NCBI RefSeq assembly: GCF_004320535.1
Contig: NZ_SIHY01000004.1
Location: forward strand, 1-64,000
Origin: Arthrobacter sp. S41
Lineage (GTDB): Bacteria; Actinomycetota; Actinomycetes; Actinomycetales; Micrococcaceae
Direction of reading: 5' to 3'
DNA: 64,000 nucleotides
Shown here: one piece after another, positions 1 to 9,118 of the stretch
How the letters are laid out: each line of letters starts with the position of its first letter
Numbering within the stretch: position 1 is the stretch's first letter
Made by a program: the position numbers and the translations under genes
The notes under the pieces: generated by a model
Database searches by the model: none
Seen by the model: only the letters and a program-made list of their open reading frames with translations
Told to the model about the DNA's origin: nothing

Positions 1-130
1 AAAAAACACTCAAGAACATCACACGGGGGTGCAATGCCTCAAGCAAATGTTATGTATTCACCAAATAAAATAAATATTCGGTATCAACAAACTTGGCACA
101 CTATTGAGTTCTCAAACAACAAACACTTAC
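1..130 (-). promoter_or_regulatory. rRNA operon leader with boxA-like element (16S gene beyond left edge)
   Basis: Read on the minus strand, 118-94 gives TGTTTGAGAACTCAATAGTG followed by TGCCA. This is the conserved block that I know from actinobacterial pre-16S leaders and 16S-23S spacers, where it carries the boxA antitermination and processing signal. It is followed by the AT-rich stretch usual before a mature rRNA. No 16S 3' end lies upstream on this strand, so this should be the 5' leader, not the spacer, with the 16S gene starting left of base 1. The recognition is from memory of the motif, not from an alignment. Confidence 0.65.
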
Positions 131-182
131 CGGTTCTTTACCGACCATTTCAGGCGGTAATTTCGTCCAGCGTTATATTCAA

Positions 183-212
183 ATCTTATCACCGTGAATT
201 TCTGAAAGTCAA
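183..212 (-). promoter_or_regulatory. Putative rRNA promoter P2
   Basis: On the minus strand a -35 TTGACT (212-207) is separated by 18 bases from TAAGAT (188-183). It lies about 65 bases upstream of the boxA-like block, a typical position for the proximal promoter of an rRNA operon. The -10 is only a 4/6 match. Confidence 0.45.
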
Positions 213-364
213 ATCAATTGTTTGTGATTTGAATCAGTATTCATGGTTCCCATTCTTCAACATCTTTTCCACAGTGACCTGTGCAAAACCGTTGATATTC
301 TGGGGTTTTGCCTCCGATTTACATCCGGTTATTTCTTCCGTTTTGCTCTCGGCGACAAGGAAAA

Positions 365-393
365 ACTATACACAGGTTTGGGGGGTCGTGCAA
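365..393 (-). promoter_or_regulatory. Putative rRNA promoter P1
   Basis: On the minus strand TTGCAC (393-388) and TATAGT (370-365) are spaced by exactly 17 bases. Together with P2 this gives a tandem promoter arrangement for the rRNA leader. The rest of 213-445 holds no coding region that I can support; a 146-codon open frame on the plus strand through here has no ribosome site and runs across the promoters. Confidence 0.45.
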
Positions 394-445
394 ATCGGTG
401 AGGTGGTTTGTTGCGGTGACCGTGCACACTTAATCCGCTGCAACC

Positions 446-477
446 AGTTTAAACCGCGACATCATGCGGTTTAAACT
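446..477. repeat. Perfect inverted repeat, 12-bp arms
   Basis: AGTTTAAACCGC at 446-457 is repeated in inverse at 466-477 with an 8-base loop. It sits between the EcsC-gene terminator and the rRNA promoters. There is no T-run on either side, so it may be an operator or a second, U-poor terminator insulating the rRNA promoters. Confidence 0.5.
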
Positions 478-482
478 CAAAA

Positions 483-524
483 AAACACCCTGTAAAACAG
501 TTTTAACTGTTTTACAGGGTGTTT
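483..524 (-). terminator. Rho-independent terminator of the EcsC-like gene
   Basis: A perfect 20-bp inverted repeat (483-502 and 505-524) with a 2-base centre is followed on the minus strand by seven T residues. It ends transcription of the minus-strand gene that stops at 563 and shields the rRNA promoters downstream. Confidence 0.85.
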
Positions 525-562
525 AGTAAGCGCCGTCATCGGCGCCAAAACCTGTTAACCGT

Positions 563-1327
563 CTAGTCTTCGACGATTTCGGCGTCCAGAACGCGTGGGT
601 CATCTTGCGACAGTGCGCTCGGGACAATCGTTGGCATGCCGGCGAAAGCTACGTTCGCATTCTCGATCACGCGCTTTGCCATGAATCGGTTGCCAGCCCC
701 ACCAATCACCGCGCCAACACCGAACGGAACCAATCTTCCCATCATGCTGGCAGCCTGGGTGCCAATGATCTTATGCAGGAACTTCTTCTGCAAGGTGCGC
801 TGCATGCTGGAGTAGAGGCTGGTATTCTTGTTCGCCCCGAAGGCTTGGGCCCAACCCTTCACAGGTCCTCCACCACGGCCAGCGGCCTGAGCGGTAAGCC
901 CTGCAATCATCGAGCTTCCTTCTTCACCCATGAGGATGCCCATCACCAAGACTCGTGACTGGTCTGGATCTTCGATGGCGATGCCGTGTAGTTCGGCCAA
1001 GCTCTGCGCATAGAGTGCAGAAGCTTCAAGGAAGCCCAGGGTCGCCGCAGCTGAAAGACTCAGTGATATCACCGTGCCAATAGCCGGTACTGCTGCAGTA
1101 CCACCGACGGCAGCTCCGGAACCGGTGACAACTAATAGGTAGTCACGTTCGACGATGGCGGCCAGTTCGGTCGAGTCCGCTTGGGGGTGCCTCTTACGCA
1201 GTCGATTGATGTACGCAAGTACCAGTGGCCGCTGCACGCCAATGCCCTTCAAAATAGCTTGCTGCACACTAGGGCGTGGCTTGCCATCTTTGCCAATGAA
1301 AGTCATCGAGATTGGATCTTTTTTCAT
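563..1327 (-). CDS. EcsC family protein
   Basis: The 254-residue product matches the EcsC family by overall pattern: a charged N-terminal third, then a glycine/alanine-rich hydrophobic middle (about residues 60-110) and a second glycine-rich segment with GMPTIVPSAL-like motifs near the end. The biochemical role of the family is poorly known; it is named after a gene next to the Bacillus EcsAB transporter. I chose ATG 1327 because GGAGG lies 4 bases upstream; a TTG at 1348 would add seven residues. The gene stands alone and ends at a strong terminator. Confidence 0.75.
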   Translation of the reverse strand: MKKDPISMTFIGKDGKPRPSVQQAILKGIGVQRPLVLAYINRLRKRHPQADSTELAAIVERDYLLVVTGSGAAVGGTAAVPAIGTVISLSLSAAATLGFLEASALYAQSLAELHGIAIEDPDQSRVLVMGILMGEEGSSMIAGLTAQAAGRGGGPVKGWAQAFGANKNTSLYSSMQRTLQKKFLHKIIGTQAASMMGRLVPFGVGAVIGGAGNRFMAKRVIENANVAFAGMPTIVPSALSQDDPRVLDAEIVED

Positions 1328-1540
1328 GATGCCTCCAGCTTTCCGCAAAACCCTGAGAGTTACCTTGAGTCTGCCGTGCTTTGCTCGGGTTCGCTGCCAT
1401 TGAGTGGATGGTGCATTACTTGCTTGTGGAACTTAATCTACAGATAACTTCAGACCAGTGACGGTTACGGCACGTTCAGTTGCGGGATTCTGCAATGCTA
1501 AGGCAAGAAAATACAGGGATGATCGCCCTGCGCGAACGGG

Positions 1541-2617
1541 CTAGAACTGAATGTCAGTCCAGATTAATGACCCAGGTTCATCAATGATCGTTGGTATTGC
1601 TTCATCCAGCGGTGGCTGGCTCTGCTCGATAAGGCCCTGGCCAACAACCTGCCACGAAGTATCAGGTACCAAGTAGCTTCCGGACTTGTTGAGCGCATCT
1701 TCGCGGCCCAGTGACTTAAGGAACGGTTTGATGCGTGACTCGCCGGACTCTTGTAGGTTCAGGGCTCCGGCGATGACAAACTTCTCGTCGCCCACACCTT
1801 TGGCTTGGCGCCCCTCATCGATATGAACGTAGTCCTTGCCGGCTAGATAGTCGGAGATAACTTTAAGTTCATCACTCTGGCGAGCTGCGGCAAGGTCTTG
1901 GTTCTGATCTTCGGGTTCAGTCTGTGTGGCTACTACGTGCACACGCTGACCGCGGTACTCAATAGGAATGTCCCATAGTCCGGTGTTCATCACTGGAATT
2001 GATGCGGCCAGTACACCGTCGAGTTTGGTGTGGTGCAACTGGTTGTTGGCAACGTCCTGCCATTTGAGCTTGGAGACCGCGGTGATCTGATCTTCATCAA
2101 CCGGGTACTTGGAGAGCACGACTACCGAGCCCTGCTCTTCAAATTCGCCCTGACCCCAGGCATCTTGTGCCCCACCAATGACACCGTCAGCGTTCAGATC
2201 CGCGCCACTCTGCAACCCCTTGGAACCAACGGCTAGATAGGAGTACTGATAGTCAACATCTGGACGTTCATCCTCGGTGTTGTTCAGGTACTGGTCGCGG
2301 AAGGTATCTAGGGCTGCCTGGTCCGCATCCACATCGGTAAGGACAACTACGTCAGCGTTGGACTGAGCGATGCTGTCAGCGACATGCCCTGCCTGCAGGT
2401 TGCTTGCCCCCATCAGGTTTTCGTTCAACTTACCCGGCGCATCCGCGGTGAGGTTCGCTTCGATGGTGGCAACACGCAATGAGGTCTGCGACAGTGCTTG
2501 GGTTGGGATGCCAGCTACATCAGTGGCTCCGGCTGGGACAGCAAGGGCCGAGGCTGCGGGGAACACTAAAAGCGTCCCTAGGCTCACCCCTGCTGCTCCA
2601 ACTAAAAACTTTCGCAC
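1541..2617 (-). CDS. Secreted endonuclease/exonuclease/phosphatase-fold protein, catalytic residues eroded
   Basis: The 358-residue product begins with a signal peptide (about residues 1-30, basic start, hydrophobic core, Ala-rich cleavage region) and starts with GTG 2617. The body follows the secreted EEP family that carries a DLNxDGxxGG...G segment (here DLNADGVIGG) before VVLSKYPV. Residues that are catalytic in relatives look replaced. The usual GDLN is GALN (in FVIAGALN), the usual SHPTPP histidine region reads ATQTEPE, and the final SDHRLVW region reads DEPGSLIW. The protein may therefore be a binding protein or pseudoenzyme. It is probably exported; its substrate is unknown. Confidence 0.7.
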   Translation of the reverse strand: MRKFLVGAAGVSLGTLLVFPAASALAVPAGATDVAGIPTQALSQTSLRVATIEANLTADAPGKLNENLMGASNLQAGHVADSIAQSNADVVVLTDVDADQAALDTFRDQYLNNTEDERPDVDYQYSYLAVGSKGLQSGADLNADGVIGGAQDAWGQGEFEEQGSVVVLSKYPVDEDQITAVSKLKWQDVANNQLHHTKLDGVLAASIPVMNTGLWDIPIEYRGQRVHVVATQTEPEDQNQDLAAARQSDELKVISDYLAGKDYVHIDEGRQAKGVGDEKFVIAGALNLQESGESRIKPFLKSLGREDALNKSGSYLVPDTSWQVVGQGLIEQSQPPLDEAIPTIIDEPGSLIWTDIQF

Positions 2618-2658
2618 GGATCAACCCTACGCCGTACCCCAACCGTTTTTCCAGCACC

Positions 2659-4311
2659 TTAATCGGATTGTAATGCGAGCTTCATCGTCGCCTTCTTGTT
2701 GGCCTCGAGAATCTCTTCCATATAAGGGGCACGAATCCGCATAGATACGCGGGCGTCAACCAGACATACTCCATGGGCACCGGCACTTACCCAGTCGCCA
2801 ACAGCGCTCAAGTCCTCAAGCTGATCAACCCGCACGCCAGTGGCACCCATGGACCGAGCGATGCCAGCGAAGTCCACCGTCGGAATCAGCATCGGATCCT
2901 CATGCAGACCGATCGAACCGTACTGGTGCACCTCGGCGCCATAGGCGGAATCGTTGTAGATCACGATGACTCCGCTGTTGACCGTGCGGATGATCGACTC
3001 CAGGTCTGCCAAGCCCATCAGGAAGCCGCCATCGCCGGCAGCCAGCACCACGGTTCGCCCCTCGGCCGCTGCGCCAGCGCCCACCATCGAAGCGATGCCT
3101 AGTCCGATGGACTGGTAGGCGGTTCCCACACAGCTCAGCGAGCGGGTGCCGGTGGTGGACCAATACATTGGTCCCCAGCCGATGAAGTGACCACCGTCTT
3201 GAACCAGCACACGGTTGGCCGGCAGAATCTTTTCCAGTTCGCTAGCCACCCGGCGCGGATCAAGCAAGCCGTCCTCAGCCACGTCGTCGCCGGCCGGACG
3301 GGTGCGTAGGTCCTCCAGATCTAGGCTCGGGCACCAGGTGCTGTCGGCGGTGTGCACTGCATGCAGCAAATCTTCGAGGGCAACCTGCACGTCGCCCTGG
3401 GCAAAGATGTCCACGCGCGCGTTGGTGGCATTCGGCGCCAGATCAATTTGAATCAGCGTCGTCGACTGGTCAATCAGCTCGCCGAAGCGCATGGTGAATT
3501 GGTTCAGGGACGCACCCAAAACCAGCACGGTATCGGCCTGGGCGATAATGCGCGCGTTGGCTCCGGTGCTGAAACCACCGGTGATACCTAGATCAAATGT
3601 GTAGTCCAACAAATCGCGTGCCAGCAACGTGCCCGAGGTACTCGCATCCAACTTCTGCGCCAGTTCTCTAACTTGCTCGGCGGCGTCGATGGCACCGCGG
3701 CCATAAAGAATGTGCGTGCGTTTGGAGGCGTCGATCTTTTGAACGATCTGCTGCAGTGTGGCGGAAGCAAGCCGGGGCTTGGGTGGCGCACAATTCATCG
3801 AAGCGAGTTCTGGAAGTTCTTCCTCAGCGCTTTCGGCCGCGGCCAGATCGTAGGGAATGGCCAGAACCACTGGAGTCTGCTCACGCAGCGCATGCGCGGC
3901 GGCTTGAAGAGCGGTGCTTCCCGGAGTGTGGCGGTCCACTACATAACGAGGTGCTCGCACCCCAGCGTCGATGGCGGCTTGGTCTACGTCCCAGCCGCGC
4001 AGTCCAGTGCTCGGCGCATCGCCGGTGACAAAAAGCAACGGGGTGCCAGCGGCGGCAGCTTCGGCCAGCGCGGTCACCGCGTTGGTATAGCCGGCACCAT
4101 AGGTGGTGGTGGCGATGGCCAGCTTATTTGAAATCCGGAAGTACGCGTCAGCTGCTGAGACAGCGGCCGATTCATGGCGCACCGCGGTGTAGTCGAATCC
4201 CGCGCGAACGGCGGCATCAAGGAAGTGGGCGTTGCCGTTGCCCATCAATCCGAAGATCTGTGGGGCTACCGGTTTTAGGGCGTGGGCAATGGCTGCGGAA
4301 ACGCTAGACAT
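2659..4311 (-). CDS. Thiamine-diphosphate-dependent enzyme, acetolactate synthase-like
   Basis: The 550-residue protein has the three-domain layout of the acetohydroxyacid synthase / benzoylformate decarboxylase superfamily. There is an N-terminal PYR domain with the conserved glutamate in RHES (about residue 43). A central Rossmann-like domain lies at about 190-330. The C-terminal PP domain carries GDGGFLMG, with YND about 25 residues later, the ThDP/Mg2+ motif. No regulatory subunit gene is adjacent and the gene is monocistronic, so it is more likely a catabolic decarboxylase or ligase than the biosynthetic IlvB. The substrate cannot be read from sequence. Confidence 0.8.
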   Translation of the reverse strand: MSSVSAAIAHALKPVAPQIFGLMGNGNAHFLDAAVRAGFDYTAVRHESAAVSAADAYFRISNKLAIATTTYGAGYTNAVTALAEAAAAGTPLLFVTGDAPSTGLRGWDVDQAAIDAGVRAPRYVVDRHTPGSTALQAAAHALREQTPVVLAIPYDLAAAESAEEELPELASMNCAPPKPRLASATLQQIVQKIDASKRTHILYGRGAIDAAEQVRELAQKLDASTSGTLLARDLLDYTFDLGITGGFSTGANARIIAQADTVLVLGASLNQFTMRFGELIDQSTTLIQIDLAPNATNARVDIFAQGDVQVALEDLLHAVHTADSTWCPSLDLEDLRTRPAGDDVAEDGLLDPRRVASELEKILPANRVLVQDGGHFIGWGPMYWSTTGTRSLSCVGTAYQSIGLGIASMVGAGAAAEGRTVVLAAGDGGFLMGLADLESIIRTVNSGVIVIYNDSAYGAEVHQYGSIGLHEDPMLIPTVDFAGIARSMGATGVRVDQLEDLSAVGDWVSAGAHGVCLVDARVSMRIRAPYMEEILEANKKATMKLALQSD

Positions 4312-4469
4312 TATGGACTCTTTTCAAGAAATGATGATGAAGAAAATTCCATATATGTCTGCCGTTACCAGTTGCTACGGCAACGGGTATCGCCCCTTTT
4401 GAGAGCGCCGGAATCCACAATACTGTGACCCCTGACTCAATGATGATAGGGCACTGGGAGCAGTTTGCG

Positions 4470-5831
4470 CTAGAGCGCTTTGTCCTCAGGCTGAACGCCT
4501 AGGCAGTGCGCGAGCGCCTCATCCAAGTGCGGCGTGCGGAATGTGTGCGAGCGTTGAAGCAGTTTTGCAGGTGTCACGCGCTGGCTGGCTAGGGCCAACA
4601 AGTCTGCTCCTTGCGCGCCCAGAAGAAGTTTGGGCGCCAACGTCGGAACGGGAAGCAAGTCCAATCGGTGAAGTGCTCGTGCCAAGGTCTTTGAATACTC
4701 TTGATTCCTTACTGGGCATGGTGCCACCGCATTAACTGGGCCTTCCAAAAACACATCCCATAACGCACGATGATAGATCTCGACCAAGTCGTCTAGGCCT
4801 ATCCATGACTGCCACTGCTGCCCTTGACCAATTCTTCCGCCAAGCCCCGACAAGTACAGCGGCCTAAGTAAGCCCAGCACCCCTGACTGAGGGCTTTGAA
4901 CCAGACCGGTGCGCACCTGCACACGGCGCATACCCTGGGCTTGACCCTCGCGGGCTGCAGCCTCCCAGTCTTGGACCGTTTGGGCTAGAAAATCGGTTCC
5001 GTGTTCGGCATCCTCATCCAACAGCTTCTCTCCAGCGTGTGCGCCGTAAACGCCGATGGCTGAGGCTGAGACAAAGGTCTTCACCCCGGCTGCTGCGGCG
5101 GCCCTAGCCAACTTTCTCGTGGGCTCGATTCGACTGTCGCGAATCCGCTCACGATGTTTCTGCGTGAAGCGTCCGGCGATCGTGGCACCAGCAAGATGGA
5201 TGACGGCATCGCACCCAGCCAAGCTCGCTACATCCGGGTCCTCGGGATTCCAGAAGCGCTCATTGTCCGCGCGCGCAGTGCCGCGGACCAGGCGATAGAC
5301 CTTGTGACCTCCGGATTGCAGAAAAGCTACCAACGCGGTCCCCACAAGCCCGTGAGATCCAGTCACCGCGATAACCATAGGCTCCATACCGTGCCGGGCC
5401 GCACGCTGGTGAGCCGTCAGATCTTGGGCAAGCTGCCCATGGCGGTAGGTGAGCATTCGCCGTACCATCCGTGCCGGTAAATTGGTTTCGACCTCATCGC
5501 GCATGAGGCAAGTGTTCGCGCTTTCTGGCACAACCTCGTGTTTGTGTCGCCACCGAAGCGGCCGCAAAGGTAGCTGTCGAGACCCAACGGGCGCGAGCTC
5601 ATCGGTGAAGAGTCGGAAACGTTCGTAGTCTGCAACTTGATGTTCCGCTCGCCACCGTAGACCGATAGGCAAACCAATGACCGAGGCACCATGGGCCAGC
5701 GAGTCCGCTTGGTGCACTGCGCGCACCGGTTGCCAAGGTGGTAGGAGCCGCTGCATGGCTCCAACACGCTCGTGCCAAGTGAAGACTTGTTCTGCACTGA
5801 AAGGCATGGACGACTCATGGATTATCCGCAT
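4470..5831 (-). CDS. TIGR01777 family NAD(P)-binding protein with N-terminal SRPBCC domain
   Basis: The 453-residue product has two parts. Residues 1-145 resemble a SRPBCC (START-like) ligand-binding domain beginning with ESSMPFSAEQVFTWHERVGA. From about residue 150 an epimerase-type Rossmann domain starts with VTGSHGLVGTAL and continues with the DAVIHLAGATIAGRFT and SASAIGVYG motifs of the TIGR01777 (YfcH-like) family. The fused layout is common in actinobacteria. The reaction is not established for the family. ATG 5831 is used; no operon partner is visible. Confidence 0.8.
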   Translation of the reverse strand: MRIIHESSMPFSAEQVFTWHERVGAMQRLLPPWQPVRAVHQADSLAHGASVIGLPIGLRWRAEHQVADYERFRLFTDELAPVGSRQLPLRPLRWRHKHEVVPESANTCLMRDEVETNLPARMVRRMLTYRHGQLAQDLTAHQRAARHGMEPMVIAVTGSHGLVGTALVAFLQSGGHKVYRLVRGTARADNERFWNPEDPDVASLAGCDAVIHLAGATIAGRFTQKHRERIRDSRIEPTRKLARAAAAAGVKTFVSASAIGVYGAHAGEKLLDEDAEHGTDFLAQTVQDWEAAAREGQAQGMRRVQVRTGLVQSPQSGVLGLLRPLYLSGLGGRIGQGQQWQSWIGLDDLVEIYHRALWDVFLEGPVNAVAPCPVRNQEYSKTLARALHRLDLLPVPTLAPKLLLGAQGADLLALASQRVTPAKLLQRSHTFRTPHLDEALAHCLGVQPEDKAL

Positions 5832-5937
5832 ATTTCACACTATGACCTAATGGCACGTTAAGCACAAGAACTTCAGCAGTTCAATACGACCGCTGACGTC
5901 CTCATGTTTAAGCCACGCCTGGCGCAAAAATACCCGA

Positions 5938-6933
5938 CTATTTAGCCTGCACTAGCGGCAAAACCTTTTTGTAGTCGGCTTCCTGCTTGGTCCAGAATTT
6001 TCCGTATTCCGCCGAATCTTGGTAACTAGTTGTCAGGCCAAGATTGTCCATCTTTGAAACCACGGACTCATCTTCGATAGCAGCCTGCAACGCGGCCTCC
6101 AATTTTTTGGCCACATCTTCAGGCAGGCCCGCTGGCGCAGCGTAACCGCGAGCAGTTGCTGCCACCACGTCATAGCCTTCTTCACTGAAGGTTGGCACGT
6201 CCGGCAAGACCTCGGCGCGTTCCTTGTCCATCACTCCGAGCACCTTGGCTTTGCCCTGTTTCTGAAGATCAATCACTTCACTGATGTTTCCAACCAACAC
6301 GTCAACGTGCTTGCCTAGGAAAGCAGTAGAGGCCTGCGAGGCTCCCTCCGAGAAATGAACTGGGCTCAGTTCAGCCCCGGTGGCCTCGTTGATCTGTGCG
6401 ATGGCAAAGTGCTCGCCACCCATCTGACCTGTGGTCGTGGCGTTAATAGACCCAGGTTTGGCCTTGCTGTCCTCGAGCAGGTCCTTGAGATTTTTGTATT
6501 TGCTGTCGGCCTGCACAGCAATCACCATCGGATCAACTACCTGTCGCGCCAGCGGCTGAAGGTCTTCACGTTTGAAGGCCGCTCCGCGTGCCTCGTCCAT
6601 TGGGATGACAACAATTGATGGTGAACCCACGGCTCCAATGGTGTAGCCATCAGGCTTGGCATTGGCCAGTGATGTGTAGCCGATTTGCCCACCAGCACCC
6701 GGCTTGTTGACCACTTCGACATTGGTTCCTAGCTCTTTTTCCAGTACGGGCTGAATCAGGCGAGCAGCGGTGTCCACTGGTCCGCCGGGCGAAAATGACA
6801 CCAGCAGTTCTACGGACTTACCATTTTTTGGAAAATCGGCTCCTGCATTGGACGTGGATGCTCCACTGGCTGAACAGCCGGCAGCAGCCAGGGTGAGAGC
6901 ACCTACAGCAACGGCGGTGATGATGCGTTTCAT
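5938..6933 (-). CDS. tctC: Tripartite tricarboxylate transporter substrate-binding lipoprotein (TctC-like)
   Basis: The 331-residue product is a Bug/TctC-type extracytoplasmic solute receptor. A lipoprotein signal ends in LAAAGC (cysteine about residue 20). The mature part contains VELLVSFSPGGPVDTAARLI and NKPGAGGQIGYTSLANAKPDGYTIG, the family signature around the carboxylate-binding site. It is the last gene of a minus-strand tctB-tctA-tctC set, 39 bases after tctA. Family knowledge says it captures di- or tricarboxylates such as citrate or aromatic acids outside the membrane. The ligand is not known here; the linked aldolase and cyclase genes suggest a carboxylic acid that is then degraded. 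Confidence 0.9.
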   Translation of the reverse strand: MKRIITAVAVGALTLAAAGCSASGASTSNAGADFPKNGKSVELLVSFSPGGPVDTAARLIQPVLEKELGTNVEVVNKPGAGGQIGYTSLANAKPDGYTIGAVGSPSIVVIPMDEARGAAFKREDLQPLARQVVDPMVIAVQADSKYKNLKDLLEDSKAKPGSINATTTGQMGGEHFAIAQINEATGAELSPVHFSEGASQASTAFLGKHVDVLVGNISEVIDLQKQGKAKVLGVMDKERAEVLPDVPTFSEEGYDVVAATARGYAAPAGLPEDVAKKLEAALQAAIEDESVVSKMDNLGLTTSYQDSAEYGKFWTKQEADYKKVLPLVQAK

Positions 6934-6972
6934 GTGTTTTCCTTCGTTTTCGGTACAACTTATTGCGAGTGT

Positions 6973-8478
6973 TTAGCTTTCAGGGTCTTCAGCCACCAGC
7001 GCGGCTGGCTTGCGCAGCTTCAGTAGCGGACTGCAGACAATAACCAATGCGATGAGCAGGAGCACCATCGTGATGGGACGGTCAAAGAAAATGGAGAAGC
7101 TACCGTGCGAAATGTCCAAGGACTCGCGCAGGGAACGTTCCATCAGTGGGCCCAAAACCAGGGTCAGGACCATCGGAGCCAGAGGGATGTCCAGACGACG
7201 CAGTCCCAAACCGACCAGGCCGAAGATGATCATGACAAATACGTCGAATACCGAGAAGTTGATCGTGTAGGCACCAACAACCATGAACATCAAGATCAAC
7301 CCGGCCAGGATTGGGTAAGGCACCTTCAAGATCGAAGTCCACAGGCCGACCAGAGGAACGTTGAGCACAAGCAGCAGAACGTTACCGATGAACAGGCTGG
7401 CGATAATCGTCCATGCCAGCGTGCTGTGTTCGGCGAACAACGTCGGGCCTGGGGTCAGGCCCTGCTGCAGGAAAGCTCCCATGAGCACTGCAATGGTCGG
7501 CGAGGCGGGAATTCCCAAGGTAAAGAGCGGGATTAGTGCACCGTTTGCGTGCGCATTGTTTGCGGTCTCGGGACCGGCGACACCTTCGATGGCTCCTCGT
7601 CCCAGTTCGTTGCGATACTTGGAGAATTTCTTTTCCGCTCCGTAGGAAAGCAGGGAGGAAACCGATCCGGTCATTCCCGGAATCAGTCCCATCGCGAATC
7701 CAATGCCGGTACCGCGAGCGAAAGCTGGCGTGCTGCGTTTCCAGTCAGTTCGTGTGGGAAGTAGGGCACGCAGTCCAGGTGTCTGCGTCACCGTCTGGTT
7801 CTTTCCCGGGCGGTAAGACAAGATTTCCGACAACCCGAAGATGCCAACGATAACGGCCACAAATGAGACGCCGTCAAGCAAACGGTCCATGCCAAAGGTA
7901 AAACGTGGTGCTCCCATGACCGGGTCAATACCAATCATTGAAATCAGCAGACCCAGGGCACCGGAAATCAGCGCCCTGACCATGGAGCGTCCTGCCAAAG
8001 CAACAAGCAGAGAAATTCCAACAACTACAAGAGCGAAAAATTCTGGTGGACCAATGAGCAACCCCAGACTTCCGAGCGGTTTGGCAGCCAGGACCAGACC
8101 CACGGTGGCGATAGTCCCGCCGATGAATGAACCAACCGCGGCGATGGTCAGGGCTACGCCGGCACGGCCGACTTTAGTCATTTGGTAACCATCGATGGCG
8201 GTAATCGCAGAAGCGGCTTCGCCGGGCGTATTAAGCAGAACGCTGGTGATGGTTCCGCCGTAGGTTGTGCCATAAAAAATCGCGCACAGCATGATGATAG
8301 AACCGGCAGGATCAAGATTGAGAGTCAGTGGAATTAGCAAGGCGATGCCGGCGACCGGTCCGATGCCAGGCAGTACGCCAATGACCGTGCCCAGCAGGCA
8401 GCCAACGAAGGCGAAGAGCAGGTTTTGCCAGGTCATCGCCTCGGCAAAACCCATCATGAGTTCGTTAAGAACGTCCAT
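6973..8478 (-). CDS. tctA: Tripartite tricarboxylate transporter large permease (TctA-like)
   Basis: The 501-residue membrane protein has the TctA pattern: N-terminal GVLPGIGPVAG, then YGTTYGGTITSVLLNTPGEAASAITAIDG-type motifs and a second PGMTGSVSS / TLGIPASPT pair, with about 11-12 hydrophobic segments. ATG 8478 follows the tctB stop by one base (TGATATG) with GGAA seven bases upstream, so the two are translationally coupled. A TTG at 8490 is less likely. The protein forms the membrane channel of the sodium- or proton-driven carboxylate uptake system with TctB and TctC. Confidence 0.92.
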   Translation of the reverse strand: MDVLNELMMGFAEAMTWQNLLFAFVGCLLGTVIGVLPGIGPVAGIALLIPLTLNLDPAGSIIMLCAIFYGTTYGGTITSVLLNTPGEAASAITAIDGYQMTKVGRAGVALTIAAVGSFIGGTIATVGLVLAAKPLGSLGLLIGPPEFFALVVVGISLLVALAGRSMVRALISGALGLLISMIGIDPVMGAPRFTFGMDRLLDGVSFVAVIVGIFGLSEILSYRPGKNQTVTQTPGLRALLPTRTDWKRSTPAFARGTGIGFAMGLIPGMTGSVSSLLSYGAEKKFSKYRNELGRGAIEGVAGPETANNAHANGALIPLFTLGIPASPTIAVLMGAFLQQGLTPGPTLFAEHSTLAWTIIASLFIGNVLLLVLNVPLVGLWTSILKVPYPILAGLILMFMVVGAYTINFSVFDVFVMIIFGLVGLGLRRLDIPLAPMVLTLVLGPLMERSLRESLDISHGSFSIFFDRPITMVLLLIALVIVCSPLLKLRKPAALVAEDPES

Positions 8479-8479
8479 A

Positions 8480-8980
8480 TCAAATTCCAATCATGCTCAA
8501 CGGCAGCAACGTTGCCACCGGAAGAGAGACGTGCAGGACGGTCGTGAACAGGTAGAACACACCGACGCTCCCGCAAAGAGAAATAACTACGGCTTTCACC
8601 CACCCGATCCGAGCCCGGAAGCCAAGGTGATACATGAGGAAGGCAAATACGCTCAGCTGGAATCCGAGGAATGGCAAAGCGGCAGCCAGTATCACCAGGC
8701 TGAGGATGACAGCCCCTACTTGCGCCCCGTCGAACGACTCTGCCTCGGTTTGCTCTGTTGGCGTCGCGCGTCCCTGCAGGAACCACAAGACGGCAAGCAC
8801 CATCAGGAATATGCCAAGTACCGCGGGGAAAAAACCGGCGCCTGGGCCCAAAGCGCTCCCGAGTCCAAGCTTCAATGAACCCAGCAGCGCATACAGGCCG
8901 ATAAGCGCGATGACTGCTTGGCCAATGAGCAGTGGCCATCGCCCGGAAGGAACCGAGCTCCCCGTTGCATCATTCGACAC
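8480..8980 (-). CDS. tctB: Tripartite tricarboxylate transporter small permease (TctB-like)
   Basis: The product of about 166 residues has four hydrophobic segments and the GLGSALGPGAGFFP motif near the start that marks the TctB family. GTG 8980 is chosen because GGAGG lies five bases before it; ATG 8998 is in frame but has no ribosome site. It is the first gene of tctBAC, divergent from iclR across roughly 140 bases that should contain both promoters and the IclR operator. TctB is the small membrane subunit that pairs with TctA. Confidence 0.88.
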   Translation of the reverse strand: MSNDATGSSVPSGRWPLLIGQAVIALIGLYALLGSLKLGLGSALGPGAGFFPAVLGIFLMVLAVLWFLQGRATPTEQTEAESFDGAQVGAVILSLVILAAALPFLGFQLSVFAFLMYHLGFRARIGWVKAVVISLCGSVGVFYLFTTVLHVSLPVATLLPLSMIGI

Positions 8981-9118
8981 AGCATCCTCCAATTGCATAG
9001 TTTGTTCGTAAATTTCATACAGTAAAATTATCTAGCGTTCCATGAAATAGTGACATGAGGCACAAGAGGTCGTCAAGCAAGTGCATCAAATTACAAATTA
9101 ATTGCATAGAATGAAATC

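Noticed and set aside
230-380. Possible replication origin
   Set aside because: Only two weak DnaA-box-like words and no dnaA, dnaN or rpmH gene nearby; the rRNA leader explains the region better.
34-474. 146-codon open frame on the plus strand
   Set aside because: No ribosome site, AT-rich composition, no recognisable protein pattern, and it runs through the rRNA leader and promoters of the other strand.
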